Source of the DNA: Sphaerisporangium melleum
GTDB taxonomy: Bacteria > Actinomycetota > Actinomycetes > Streptosporangiales > Streptosporangiaceae
Reading direction: 5' to 3'
Length of the DNA: 64,000 bases
Assembly: GCF_014646695.1 (NCBI RefSeq)
Contig: NZ_BMNT01000001.1
Location: 1-64,000 of the forward strand
The notes under the pieces are model-generated. The model worked only from the letters and a program-made list of their open reading frames with translations, was not told the origin of the DNA and searched no databases. Made by a program: the position numbers and the translations under genes. Positions 16,113-25,900 of the stretch are shown in pieces. Every line of letters begins with the position of its first letter. Positions within the stretch are counted from its first letter, which is position 1.

Positions 16113-16536
16113 CAGATCCCCCGTATCTATGAATGGTTCGTTCGATCCCGGCGACCGACCGGGCGCGGGCCCCGCAGGCCACGGCGAACGCCAGCAGCAT
16201 CACTGCGGGATACAGGGCACGCACACCCGCGTAACCCAGCACAACAAGGCCGTACACCGAACAGGCTGCCGCCAGGGGCCATAGCCCGGCCCGTTCCAGC
16301 CGTAACCCCAGTAGCAGAAAAGCCGGCCGCAGGTACCTCAGCAGGATCCCGGCGATGATGAGTGCTCCGCCCAGCAACTGCATGACGCCCCACACCCACA
16401 CCACCACCCCGGGCAGGGTCGAGTTCAGGCTGGCCGGTGGCACCACCCCGAGGATCAGGGCGACCCCCGCCCCGAACTCCACGACCCCGAATAGAAGCTC
16501 GAAGGGATGTTCCGCAAGGGGCACGAACCTACGCAT
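16102..16536 (-). CDS. Four-helix membrane protein of the lysis region
   Basis: 144 aa, start ATG 16536. Four hydrophobic helices (FELLFGVVEFGAGVALILGVV; VVVWVWGVMQLLGGALIIAGI; WPLAAACSVYGLVVLGYAGV; PAVMLLAFAVACGA). Overlaps the following coiled-coil gene by 11 bp. Perhaps a holin-related or superinfection protein. Confidence 0.65.
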   Translation of the reverse strand: MRRFVPLAEHPFELLFGVVEFGAGVALILGVVPPASLNSTLPGVVVWVWGVMQLLGGALIIAGILLRYLRPAFLLLGLRLERAGLWPLAAACSVYGLVVLGYAGVRALYPAVMLLAFAVACGARARSVAGIERTIHRYGGSVGD

Positions 16537-16614
16537 GGCTGTCCCGTCTGCTGGGTTCTCCGGCTGGTCGGATGGGTGCCGCCCGCCCTGTGGTGAGACC
16601 GCGGGCGGCACGGT

Positions 16615-17022
16615 TCAGAAGCTCATGTTGGCGTCGCGCAAACTGTTGATCAGCGCGTTGAGCTGTGCACGGACCTCGCGCACGTCGTCGCGTAACCGGG
16701 CAACATAGTCCTGGTCATAAGACGCCGGTGCGGTGGCGCCTGCGGTCATGTTGGCCGCGATCTCTGTGCGAGCGGCTTTCGGGATCTCGGGCGGGATGAG
16801 GCTGTAGTCCTGCCCTGTCTCTGATTTCCACCGCATCTCGCCGTTCACCACATAGATGTGGGCGCCGTCGTCTGGCGCCTCGGGCTCGATCCGGTTGGGC
16901 ATCACCCACCCGGCGGAGGCTTTCGTCTGAGGAGGGCGTCTCTGTCCGCTGCTGAACTGGCCGGCCTGGCCTGCCTGAAGTCCGGCGATGACGTCGAGGA
17001 TGTCGTCCCTGTACTCGGGCAT
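16615..17022 (-). CDS. Minor tail-associated protein
   Basis: 135 aa from ATG 17022, whose start overlaps the stop of the tail-tip gene. N-terminal helical part (YRDDILDVIAGLQAGQ), a middle beta segment (GAHIYVVNGEMRWKSETGQ) and a C-terminal coiled coil (RLRDDVREVRAQLNALINSL). Position suggests a baseplate or fibre accessory. Confidence 0.65.
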   Translation of the reverse strand: MPEYRDDILDVIAGLQAGQAGQFSSGQRRPPQTKASAGWVMPNRIEPEAPDDGAHIYVVNGEMRWKSETGQDYSLIPPEIPKAARTEIAANMTAGATAPASYDQDYVARLRDDVREVRAQLNALINSLRDANMSF

Positions 17023-18848
17023 CAGTCTTCTGCCTCCTGGAAGGTCAACGTGCACTCCTCCTGGCCGGCGCCCTTCGTGGGCGGCTTGAACGCCAGGCCG
17101 ACGACCCTCCAGCGCTTGGCGAAGCTCGCGACGCCAGCCACGATGGGCCACCAGGTGTTGGCGAGCATCACCGTGACCCGGTCGCCCAGGTTGCCGGGGC
17201 CGAAGCTGGAGTTCGGTTCGAGTCGCACGGTGGCCTGGTGGACCCGCACCGTCCCGGCCCGGTTGGTCGCCCACCAGGTGGCGTAGGCGTTGAGAGTGGT
17301 GACCTCGGTGACGCTGGAGTAGTCCGCGGTGACGTCCAGGCCGGGCCAGCCGGCGTCGATGTGGTCCTCGGCGAGCACCACGTCCGACACCAGCGGCTCA
17401 GAAGTGCTGCTCGCGTCGTCCTGGATGCTCTCGCCGCGGGTCTGGAACGCGGTCCCGCCGCGGGTGGCGTCCACGTCCTCCTGCCAGGACAGGACGTTGC
17501 CGGGCTCCTGGAACTTGTAGTTGGTGGCGTCGCTGCCGAGGGTCGGGTAGCCCCATGTCCACACGCGGGTGCGGGTGCCGTCGCCGTTGTCGACGACTTG
17601 GATGCACCATTCGAACCCGTCGTCGACCTTGCCGAGCTCGGCGAGCCGGTCGCCGTAGGTGCTGGACTCGGACGCCAGATAGGTCCGGTCGCGGAGGACG
17701 TCCGTCGTGCCGGCCTGCATCTGCAGGTGGATGTCGTAGCGTGCCTCGGTCTGCATTTCGTGGAGCAGGCTGCGCGCTATCTCCACCTGGTCGGTGGCCG
17801 TGAACGTCAAGTCCTTACGGATCTTGACGTGTGTGAGGTAGGACTCCAGGCTCGCCCCGGAGAGGCTGACGGAGATCGGCCCCCGGCCCTGGCGGCTCAC
17901 CGACGCGGACCAGATGATGTAGGACCCCCACACGACGCCGTTGCGGTAGACGTGCACCACGGTCCGCCCGGGACCGGTGGAGATGTCCTCGGGGTGCCGC
18001 GGCAGGATACGGGCGACCTTCGCAGCGGTGACGCCTTCGTCGTCCTCGGGGATGAGGATCCCTGCGGAGAACGTGCCGGCTTCGCCGATGCGCCGCTCGT
18101 AGGACACGTCCTTCAGGTCGAGGTCCTTGCAGATCAGCTCATCGGTGCGCAGGTCGCAGAAGACGTAGGTGTAGTGGACCTGCCGGGCGTCCGCTGGGAG
18201 CGCCGGGACCGTCGGTGGTGGGGTGTCGGAGCCTCCGCCTGTCGCGTCCTGCTGCGGGACCAGGATCGTGATGGCGTGCAGATCGGCAAGACTGGCGCTG
18301 GCCTCGAACAGGGCTTCACCGGTCGAGCCGGGCGAGGTGATGGTGCGCGTGGCCAGGACGGCGGAGGTGTACACCTGGGACCGAGCCTGGGCGCGCTCGG
18401 CGAACCCCGAGGGGGCAGCCCAGGTCGCTGTGTTGCTGAAGGCGCTGGCGCCGGTGGCGACGCGCAGCTCGGTGGCCGTGCCCGATGGCAGGCTCCCGGC
18501 CGGGGAGAGGATCTGGCTACCCGAGGACCGGGCCGAGGTGACGCGAGGTGTCGCCGACGAGGCACCCGAAATCGCCGCGACGATGACGACACTGTCACCG
18601 GCGGCGCCCTGGGTGCAGGTGTAGGAGGACGGCTCGGAGACCTCAGCGGTGCGCCACCAGACGCTGGTGCGGCTGCCCTCGGTGCTGACCTGCGCCAGCG
18701 GGATCCACCCGCCTGAAGGGGTCTGCATCCCGGACGGCCGGTCGGACACCTGGATGAGAAAAAGCAGATCGCCTACGGCGAGCGTGGGCGCCGTCGCCTG
18801 GAATGACGGGGAGGCCGAGGTGGTCGTCGCAGCGGCACGGAACGGCAC
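17022..18848 (-). CDS. Minor tail / tail-tip protein (ReqiPepy6 Gp37-like)
   Basis: 608 aa. The N-terminal about 200 residues are a beta-sandwich like those of the 19963 and 50355 proteins (VGDLLFLIQVSDRP, GGWIPLAQVS). The rest resembles the Gp37-like tail proteins of actinophages (RTVVHVYRNGVVWGSYIIWS, SLESYLTHVKIRKDLTF, DRVTVMLANTWWPIVAG). It would form the distal tail hub or receptor-contacting tip. Confidence 0.75.
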   Translation of the reverse strand: MPFRAAATTTSASPSFQATAPTLAVGDLLFLIQVSDRPSGMQTPSGGWIPLAQVSTEGSRTSVWWRTAEVSEPSSYTCTQGAAGDSVVIVAAISGASSATPRVTSARSSGSQILSPAGSLPSGTATELRVATGASAFSNTATWAAPSGFAERAQARSQVYTSAVLATRTITSPGSTGEALFEASASLADLHAITILVPQQDATGGGSDTPPPTVPALPADARQVHYTYVFCDLRTDELICKDLDLKDVSYERRIGEAGTFSAGILIPEDDEGVTAAKVARILPRHPEDISTGPGRTVVHVYRNGVVWGSYIIWSASVSRQGRGPISVSLSGASLESYLTHVKIRKDLTFTATDQVEIARSLLHEMQTEARYDIHLQMQAGTTDVLRDRTYLASESSTYGDRLAELGKVDDGFEWCIQVVDNGDGTRTRVWTWGYPTLGSDATNYKFQEPGNVLSWQEDVDATRGGTAFQTRGESIQDDASSTSEPLVSDVVLAEDHIDAGWPGLDVTADYSSVTEVTTLNAYATWWATNRAGTVRVHQATVRLEPNSSFGPGNLGDRVTVMLANTWWPIVAGVASFAKRWRVVGLAFKPPTKGAGQEECTLTFQEAED

Positions 18849-18884
18849 GACTCACCCCCTGGATGGTCGCGGCGTCCCCGAAGG

Positions 18885-19952
18885 TCACAGGTAGGCGGAG
18901 GAGAACAGCAGCTCGACGAGGTTGTCGCCGCCGCTGGACGGGCTGTAGGAGACGAGGCTCGTGCCGGCGGGCAGCACCCACTCCTCGACGGGGACCGACA
19001 GGTCGGACAAGGCGTCCATGCGGTCGGCCCCGGCCAGCGTGACCGTGCCCTTGTCGGTGTCGACGAGGAGCTGCTGCCCGGAGGTGAGGGTGATGATGAA
19101 CCGCAAGGTCCGGCTGTTCGTCACATTGGTGATCGCCGGGTTGGTGACGGGCCCGTTGATCCTGATCAGCGGGTTGGTGGAGATGTCCCCGTCGTTGACG
19201 CAGTAGTTCACCCCGCCCGGGGCGACGGTCACCGACTGCTGTTGCAGGTCGTAGCGGCGAGGGTCTGAGCAGGTCCACCGCACCGACGCCGCGGTGAACC
19301 CTTGGCCGTAGTGCTCGGCCGGCAGGACGCGGCCGGACACCTTCGCCTTGGCCTTCAGCGTCTCCCCGTTGGCGCGGATCACCAGTTCCTGCTCGGAGCC
19401 GTCCTCGGAGGCGCCGATGAGGCGGCGGAAGTCGCGGCGGGACACCGCGAACCCATTGGCAGGGTCGTCGGAGATCGCGATGACGGCGCTGACCTGCCGC
19501 TCCTGGGCAAAGTCACGGCCGGTCCACGACCCGTGCCGCGCCGACCTGGGCGCGTTGCCCGAGTCCAGCTCGGGCAACTCGTCCCAGCCCTCAACACTGA
19601 TGACGAAGTAGGGCGCCACACCGAAAAGAACCTGCTTGGCCCACTCGATCTGGAAATCACCCGTGAGCAGCCGGCCGGGCAGGTCGGGGGCCGACGCGGC
19701 GATCGGGGGGAAGGTGGACGTGGTGGCGAAGACGCCCAGGCCTAACTGGGTGTCGTAGTCCACGGTCAGCGCCGGGAAGGCCGACGTCGTGGCGAAGACG
19801 CTCAGGCCGACCGTGACTGACGGGGAGGTGACCGTGATCGCCGGGAAGGCCGACGTCGTGGCGAAAACACCAAGGCCGATCGGTGCGTGGACCGGCCGGG
19901 ACCGGGACCGGGCGATGGGAGTGGATGGGAAACCTCGGCCGATCCGAGCCAC
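18885..19952 (-). CDS. Distal tail (Dit-like) protein with N-terminal triple repeat
   Basis: 355 aa. From residue about 105 on it looks like a siphophage Dit/tail-component protein (GWDELPELDSG, VSRRDFRRLIGASEDGSEQE, VRWTCSDPRRYDL). The first 80 residues are unusual: VFATTSAFPAITV recurs as VFATTSAFPALTV and VFATTSTFPPIAA at about 23-24 residue spacing. Such repeats are seen nowhere else in the window. Confidence 0.75.
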   Translation of the reverse strand: MARIGRGFPSTPIARSRSRPVHAPIGLGVFATTSAFPAITVTSPSVTVGLSVFATTSAFPALTVDYDTQLGLGVFATTSTFPPIAASAPDLPGRLLTGDFQIEWAKQVLFGVAPYFVISVEGWDELPELDSGNAPRSARHGSWTGRDFAQERQVSAVIAISDDPANGFAVSRRDFRRLIGASEDGSEQELVIRANGETLKAKAKVSGRVLPAEHYGQGFTAASVRWTCSDPRRYDLQQQSVTVAPGGVNYCVNDGDISTNPLIRINGPVTNPAITNVTNSRTLRFIITLTSGQQLLVDTDKGTVTLAGADRMDALSDLSVPVEEWVLPAGTSLVSYSPSSGGDNLVELLFSSAYL

Positions 19953-19962
19953 GAGCCCCCCT

Positions 19963-20658
19963 TTAGATCAGCGTGGAGCGCATGACGGCCTGGCCGACCT
20001 GAACGATGTGCACCGGCCGCGGGTTGACGATCTCGGGAATGATCTCGACCGCCGCCCACGCCCAGTCAGCGGACCCGCTGCCGTTGTTCATATTGAACGT
20101 GACATTGGTGCTGACACCGGTGGTGTTGGAGGCTTTGCTGATGGCGAGGCCCGGAATGGCGATACCGCCGCTGGTGAACGCCTCCGCGACGTCGCTGGAG
20201 CTCAGCGAGCCGAGATCGAAGTCGATCGCTCCGCAGATGCCGCGGGACCCGTCACGCGTGGAGGAGTAGCCGGTCACCGTCGCGTTACCGGTCGATGTGG
20301 TTCCGAACCCGGTGTTGCCGACCGGAGTGACGCGATCATGCCCGGTGATCACGTAAACCTTGAGCGCGCCCCTGCCGTTGCTGAACTGCGCGGACACGGT
20401 GATCCCGGATTGCGCTGCCGCGTTGATCGCGGTGTAGATCCGCACACCCGACGTCGCCGGGGTGGTGTCGTCAGATTCCTGCAGCGTCCACGTCAGCGGC
20501 GTCCCGGTGTTGGTGGGGCTCCGGCCGCCGCCTTCGTAGTCGTACAGCATCGCCACCGCCACCAGCAGCGAATCCGCCGGCGGGGAGAACGACGCCGTCG
20601 TCTGGGTCTCTCCGGATCCGCTGACGAGCGAGGGTGACGTCCCGATCGCAAGCGCCAC
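19963..20658 (-). CDS. Virion beta-sandwich protein
   Basis: 231 aa of low complexity beta structure (Thr/Ser/Gly rich): SLVSGSGETQTTASFSPPAD, LLVAVAMLYD, TPLTWTLQESDD, LKVYVITGHDRV, ADWAWAAVEIIPE. This layout matches the N-terminal parts of the 17022 and 50355 products, so one domain type has been used three times in this virion. Probably a tail-surface or carbohydrate-contacting domain. Confidence 0.68.
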   Translation of the reverse strand: MALAIGTSPSLVSGSGETQTTASFSPPADSLLVAVAMLYDYEGGGRSPTNTGTPLTWTLQESDDTTPATSGVRIYTAINAAAQSGITVSAQFSNGRGALKVYVITGHDRVTPVGNTGFGTTSTGNATVTGYSSTRDGSRGICGAIDFDLGSLSSSDVAEAFTSGGIAIPGLAISKASNTTGVSTNVTFNMNNGSGSADWAWAAVEIIPEIVNPRPVHIVQVGQAVMRSTLI

Positions 20659-20660
20659 GC

Positions 20661-20888
20661 CTACCGCCCGTCAGGGATCGGAGCCGTCCACAACGTCTGC
20701 GAACCGTCCTGCGACTCGATCCGCACCGGCGAGGAGGCGTAGTCGTCGGAGTCCTGGCACCGACCGAAGTCGTACTCGGCCTGCCCCAGCGCCGCGTCAA
20801 GCGACTCGTACGGGGCTTTGCGTTCGGTGTGGACGGTGCCGTCGGCGTCCCGCCATTCGCCCGGCCATCGCCAAAACAGGTACACCAT
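20661..20888 (-). CDS. Small phage protein in tail gene cluster
   Basis: 75 aa from ATG 20888 (MVYLFWRWPGEWRDADGTVH). No domain recognised. It stands 2 bp before the next structural gene. Confidence 0.65.
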   Translation of the reverse strand: MVYLFWRWPGEWRDADGTVHTERKAPYESLDAALGQAEYDFGRCQDSDDYASSPVRIESQDGSQTLWTAPIPDGR

Positions 20889-20899
20889 CGTCAGCCCCT

Positions 20900-21361
20900 T
20901 TACTCGTCTTCGGTGAATTCGAGGTAGCCCTGCACGTTGACCGTGGCCGGCGCGGTGACGCGGACCGACAGGGCGTGACCGCTGACCGTCTTCTGTGGCT
21001 CGCGCCCGAGCGGGAACTGGATGGCCAGCAGGCCGCCCTGCGGGTGGACCAGCCACCTCTTGAGGACCGTCAGCACGGTCGGCTCGACCGTGTAGTTGCG
21101 GGCCGCGGTCGCAGCGGTCAGCGAGCGGGTCGCTCCCGACACCTGCGCCGGAGTGTGCGAGGTCGTCGTGCCCGCCGTCGCCTGGGTGGAGCTGCACAGC
21201 TCGACCGTGACGGGGACCGCGGTGGGGCTCGCGCCGTCGAAGGAGACGCTCAGCTCCGTCGCCTTGATGACCCGGCTGCCGTTGATCGCCGCCAGGATGG
21301 TCTTGGCCGTGGCCGCGGACAGAGAAATGTTGCCGTTGGTTTCTACGGTGTAGGTGGCCAC
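20900..21361 (-). CDS. Virion structural protein
   Basis: 153 aa, beta-rich (NGNISLSAATAKTILAAING, VPVTVELCSSTQA, WLVHPQGGLLAIQFP, VNVQGYLEFTEDE). Probably part of the tail fibre or tip; unrecognised family. Confidence 0.68.
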   Translation of the reverse strand: MATYTVETNGNISLSAATAKTILAAINGSRVIKATELSVSFDGASPTAVPVTVELCSSTQATAGTTTSHTPAQVSGATRSLTAATAARNYTVEPTVLTVLKRWLVHPQGGLLAIQFPLGREPQKTVSGHALSVRVTAPATVNVQGYLEFTEDE

Positions 21362-21382
21362 CTGGCCTCCCCCTTACATGAC

Positions 21383-21406
21383 AAAACCCCCGCCACGGGG
21401 CAGGGG
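21383..21406 (-). terminator. Internal terminator in the tail gene cluster
   Basis: Minus-strand stem CCCCTGCC / GGCGGGGG with a 4-nt loop, followed by TTTT, about 20 bp after the 21427 gene. It probably gives partial termination and so sets ratios between tail proteins. Confidence 0.75.
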
Positions 21407-21426
21407 AAACGAGGCGAGGTGCCGGA

Positions 21427-21888
21427 TTACGAGGCGACCAAGAGGTTCTTCCACACGCCGTCTGCGTGGAAGTTCACGGTGAGGTCGCCCGCCTGAGTGC
21501 TGTAGTCCTGTCCGAACGTGCGCAGCAGCACGGCGCGATTGCTGATGCCCGGCACGTAGAACAAGCCGCCCCGGGCGTTCGTGATCGTGGAGCTCGTCCA
21601 CTGGACAGGCGAGGTGAACGTCCACCGCGCCGTCCCCGGGCTCCCCGACAGTTCCTCGAATACCGCGCCGGACAGCGCCGCCCCACCCGAGGTGTAGCCG
21701 GTTCCAGAAACTTCGGCAGTGTTGAGCGGCGACGAGCCGTACGCCGCTCCCGTCTGCGAGAAGTCGGGGACCAGCGAGTTGGTGAACAACGCGATTTTGA
21801 ATGCGCTCGACGACGACAGGTTGAGCGCGATGACGTTGTTCAAGGCATCCAGGTAGGTGGCGACGAAAACGCCGTCAGTGATCGCCAC
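21427..21888 (-). CDS. Virion structural protein
   Basis: 153 aa beginning MAITDGVFVATYLDALNNVI. Beta-rich (FKIALFTNSLVPDF, GYTSGGAALSGAVFEE, VQWTSSTITNARGGLFYV). The general plan (start, FKIALFTNS) is that of small actinophage tail-fibre-associated proteins. It overlaps the upstream gene by 14 bp. Confidence 0.7.
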   Translation of the reverse strand: MAITDGVFVATYLDALNNVIALNLSSSSAFKIALFTNSLVPDFSQTGAAYGSSPLNTAEVSGTGYTSGGAALSGAVFEELSGSPGTARWTFTSPVQWTSSTITNARGGLFYVPGISNRAVLLRTFGQDYSTQAGDLTVNFHADGVWKNLLVAS

Positions 21889-22120
21889 CGGGACCTCCCA
21901 GGTTGATCGTGACGTCCTGGCGTTCGCGGCCGTCGGGCTCGGTCCTCTGGGTCACCACGTGGCCGAGCTGGTCCCGCACGGCCTTGTACCGGCCGCCGTT
22001 CTCGGTGCGCCCCTCGGTCACCTGGTCCTGGGTGGCGTGGGTCCGGTTCATCTGCCGGACGCCCTTGGCCTTCAGCCAGTCCCCGTACGGGCCGTCCCTG
22101 TCGGGGTCATATGAAGACAC
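21875..22120 (-). CDS. Small phage protein
   Basis: 81 aa, hydrophilic, starting MSSYDPDRDGPYGDWLKAKG and ending with VTINLGGPGGDH. Overlaps the next structural gene, which supports its reality. Unknown function. Its promoter side abuts the divergent moron gene. Confidence 0.6.
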   Translation of the reverse strand: MSSYDPDRDGPYGDWLKAKGVRQMNRTHATQDQVTEGRTENGGRYKAVRDQLGHVVTQRTEPDGRERQDVTINLGGPGGDH

Positions 22121-22278
22121 GCAAAAGCCGCCTTTCGCAATAAATGGGAAGTAATGACCGTCAGATGTGCGGCCGATGCATCACGGATCGACAACCCGCA
22201 GTACTGCGTCGTTGGAACGTGGCAACATGCCCTGAAGATCGGGGGATCACGTCTTTCCATCAGCGTCAGGAGTTCGAC

Positions 22279-22920
22279 ATGAGCCAGCCGTACGGGCCGC
22301 CAGTCCCACAGGGCCACTACGGCCACCATGCTCCCCCGCCAAAGAAGAAGCGCACGGGCCTGAAGATCTTTTTAGGGCTCGTCGTTCTGCTGGTCCTCAT
22401 GGCCGGGTGCGCGGCGATATTCGCCAGCGGCGCCCCCAGTGGCACGACGACAGCCCAGACCACCGACACCCCGTCCAAGGGACAGTCGAAGGCCAAGAAC
22501 GAAGACAAGAAGGACTCCGAGCCCGACGTCCCCGGCATCGGCCAGGTCGTCAAGGACGGCAAGTTCGCCTTCAAGGTCACCAAACTCGCCAAGGCCACCC
22601 GCGTTGGCGGCGACTTCCTCCACAAAGACGCCCAGGGCGTCTTCTGGCTGATCAACGTGACCGTGAAGAACATCGGCGACGAACCGCAGTCCTTCATCGG
22701 TGACACGCAGAAACTCTTCGACGCCAAGGGCCGCGAGTACTCCGCCAGCTCCGAGGCCGCCCTCTACCTGGAGAACTCCAAGAGCCTGTACGAAGAGATC
22801 AACCCGGGCAACACCGTGAAAGGCGTCGTCCTGTTCGACCTGCCGAAGAACGTGAAGCCGGCCGAGATCGAGCTGCACGACAGCATGTTCTCCGGCGGCG
22901 TGAAGGTCGACCTGTCGTAG
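22279..22920 (+). CDS. DUF4352-like surface protein, a plus-strand moron
   Basis: 213 aa, start ATG 22279 after AGGAG. The short Pro/Gly-rich N-terminus and basic stop (KKKRTG) precede a membrane segment ending in VLMAGCAAIF, which could be a lipobox. The outer domain, GKFAFKVTKLAKATR, GVFWLINVTVKNIGDEPQSF, GREYSASSEA, GNTVKGVVLFDLPKNV, has the immunoglobulin-like DUF4352 pattern. It is the only plus-strand gene in about 50 kb of minus-strand phage genes, has its own terminator and sits between two tail genes: a typical moron likely expressed in the lysogen. Confidence 0.8.
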   Translation: MSQPYGPPVPQGHYGHHAPPPKKKRTGLKIFLGLVVLLVLMAGCAAIFASGAPSGTTTAQTTDTPSKGQSKAKNEDKKDSEPDVPGIGQVVKDGKFAFKVTKLAKATRVGGDFLHKDAQGVFWLINVTVKNIGDEPQSFIGDTQKLFDAKGREYSASSEAALYLENSKSLYEEINPGNTVKGVVLFDLPKNVKPAEIELHDSMFSGGVKVDLS

Positions 22921-22941
22921 GCCAACCGCCTCGTGCAGAAT

Positions 22942-22974
22942 GCCCCGCCCGGCTGCGTGCCCGGCGGGGCTTTC
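22942..22974 (+). terminator. Terminator of the moron gene
   Basis: GCCCCGCC (22942-22949) pairs with GGCGGGGC (22963-22970), followed by TTTCT on the plus strand. It starts about 20 bp after the moron stop and abuts the 3' end of the tape measure gene. Confidence 0.8.
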
Positions 22975-25900
22975 TCACTTCAGCCGGACCTGGGACCCCA
23001 GCAGGTATCGCAGGTCCTGGGCGATGGCGTACGGCGACTGCTCGGGAGTGGCCTCGAACTTGTCGATGCGCAACAGCGCACCGTCGCCGCCGCTGGCCGG
23101 CGCGGAGGCGATGGCCTTCCACTGCCGATCGGTGAAGACGGGCTCGGGCCGGCCGGTGCCGTTGTGCACCAGGGACGTGCCCGTCGGCAGGTAGCCGCCG
23201 GAGTCGAACAGGCTCGGCGGCCGGCCGATGAGCATCGCCGCCCGGGCCGCGACCTCCCTCACCTTGGCCCCCGTGTACGGGGCCTCGACGATCCGCGACG
23301 TCGGGTTCGCGTACATCCAGACGTGGCCCTCGTGCGGGAAGCCAAGGTCACCCGGCTTGGGCGACTTGACCGGCTTCACCCATGGGATCTGCTGGTAGGT
23401 GGTCCGCGGGATGTCCGTCACCCCCGCGGCCTGCCAGGCCCGCATCACCAGACCCGAGCAGTCGAAGGAGTCCGGTCCGGTGGCACCCCACTGGTAGGGC
23501 TTGCCGATCTGCGCGCGGGCGTAGGAGACGGCCTTGCCGCCGTCGCCGCTGCCCGTGTCGTGCTTCCCGATCCAGTCGATGACGTTCTTGACCATCGTCT
23601 GGGGCACCCCGGCGAGCAAATTCGCCCACGCCGAGTCACCCATGGCCTTGGACGCCTGGCCGAGCAGCGGGTTCAAGAACGCCTCCGCGCCCGCCTTCAA
23701 CCCTCCGGCGAGCAGGTCCTTGAGGTTGCCGACGATGCCGCCGCCGGCGAACGCACCCGCGAACGGGCCCGGATCGCCGACCGCGCCGAGCGCCCGAGCA
23801 ACACCTGCCACGCCGCCGGAGCGGGCCGCCGCGTTCATCTTGTGCACGTACGACTCGCCGACGGCGCGGGTCCACTCCGGCCGCATGATGGCCTCGCCGC
23901 CGGACACCGCGGCGTACCCGACGTCACGGCCGGGCGTGTACCCGGGGTAGATGCCACCCCGGGCGAACGCCAGCGGCTGAAGCTTCTTGTCCTTCAACCC
24001 GAGTATGTCGGCGACCGCGTTCCACACTTTGACGATGCCGTTGTTGTACACGGTGTTGACGACGAACTCGACCGGCTTCTTCGCTGCCGTTTTCAGGCCG
24101 TCCCAGAACTTGCCGATCAGGTCGACACCCTTTTGGAATCCGTTCGGGATGTCCTGGGTGATGAACTTGACCAGGAACTCGAAGGTCGGCTTGATGACCT
24201 TTTCCCATGCCCCCTTGATGATCTCGCCGATCTTGGCGAAGACCGGCTGCACCACATTCGCGTGGAACCAGAGGACCTTAGGCCCGAGAGTGTTGACGAT
24301 GAAGCCCCACAGGGCGTTCAGCGCGGGCTTGATGACCTGCTCCCACGCCCACTTGATGGCCGCACTCACCTTCTCGAAGACCGGCTTGACGATCGTGGTG
24401 TGGAACCAGAGGATCTTCGGCCCGAGGGTGTTGGTGAAGAAGTTCCACAGGGCCTGCAGCGCGGGCTTGATGTAGTTGGTCCAGGCCGCCGACACTGCCG
24501 ACGAGATGCCCTTCCAGGCCGGGACGATGACGTTGTTCCACAGCCAGGTGAAGATCGGTGCCAGCGTCCCGGAAATGAACTGCCACAGCGCCTGCAGAGC
24601 AGGCTGAATGTAGTTCGTCCAGGCGGCGACGACGGCGGCCTTGATGGCCTCCCAGGCCGCGGTGACGATGTTGCGGAACGTCTCAGAGTTGTTCCACGCG
24701 TACACCAGGCCGGCGACGAGCAGGCCGATAGCCGTGATGATCAGGCCGATCGGGTTGGCCGCGAGGGCCAGGTTGAGGATCCGCTGGGCGACGGCCCACA
24801 CCGTGGTCGCCACAGCCACGACCCGCTGAGCCGCAGCAGCGATCAACTGCTTCGCCGCGGCAGCAGCAGCCTGCACACCGATCGCTGCGTACTGGAACGC
24901 GACCCGGCCCAGGCCGACCGCCGCAGTGGCCGCGGCCCGACCGGCGCCGAGGATCGCGCTACCAGCCGTCTTAGCCGCGGAACCCGCCTTGCCTGCGGCA
25001 ACTCGGATGCCGTCCCATGCCGCTGACGCGCCCTTCGCCGCCGCGGACCCTGCAGTGCGAGCCGCGCCAGCGATGGCACTGGCAGAGGTCTTGGCGACGG
25101 AGGCGGCCTTGCCGGCGGCGGTCGAGATGCCCGACCACACCGCCGAGGCGGCCTTTCCGGCGCCCTTGCCGATTCCGCGGGCCGCCGAGGCGATCCCGGA
25201 CGCCGCGCCCTTGACGAGCTTGGCGCTACCGACCGCGGCCTTGCTCAGCCCGCCCCACACGGCCTTGGCGCCGTTGACGATGGTCTTGGTGGTCTCGATA
25301 CCCTTCTTGACCCCGTCGACCGCAGTGGTGATGACCTTCCAGCCCTTGAACGCGGTCACCACACCGATCGCCGCCAAGGCGAAGGTCCGCAGCGTCTCGG
25401 GGCTGAGGCCGGCCAAGAAGCCGGTGATCTTGACGATCAGGTCCAGCACGCCAGGGCCATCACCGGCCAGGCCCGCGAACAGGTTCTTGACGACCGTGAA
25501 GATGTTCTTCACGACCTCGACCACCTTGGGGCCGTTCTCCCGGGCGTAGGCGATGAAGGACTTGAAGCCCTCGCTCTGCCCGAGGCTCTTGCCGAAGGCG
25601 GCGAATTTCGCGGTGGCCGCCTCAATCCCGCCGACCACGTCCTTGGAGAATGGCAAAAAGGCCCGGACGACCCCGACGATCCCGGTAACGATATTGCCCA
25701 GGCTCTTGCCGAGGCCGGTGATTGCACCAGGGGCCTGCTTGCTGAGCTGCTTGAAGAAGTCTTGCCAGACCGCCCCGCCAAGGGCCTTCGACGCGGCTTT
25801 CTCCAGGCCGGTCAACGCCCCGGCGGCACCCTTGACCAGCGGCGTCAATGGCTTGAACAGGCCCTGCACGAGCTTCAGCCCGCCTGTGATCACCGGCAGG

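Noticed and set aside
22933-25026. Long plus-strand open frame of about 700 codons opposite the tape measure gene
   Set aside because: Shadow of the tape measure codons; Arg/Gly/Pro/Asp-rich composition, no ribosome-binding site, no domain.
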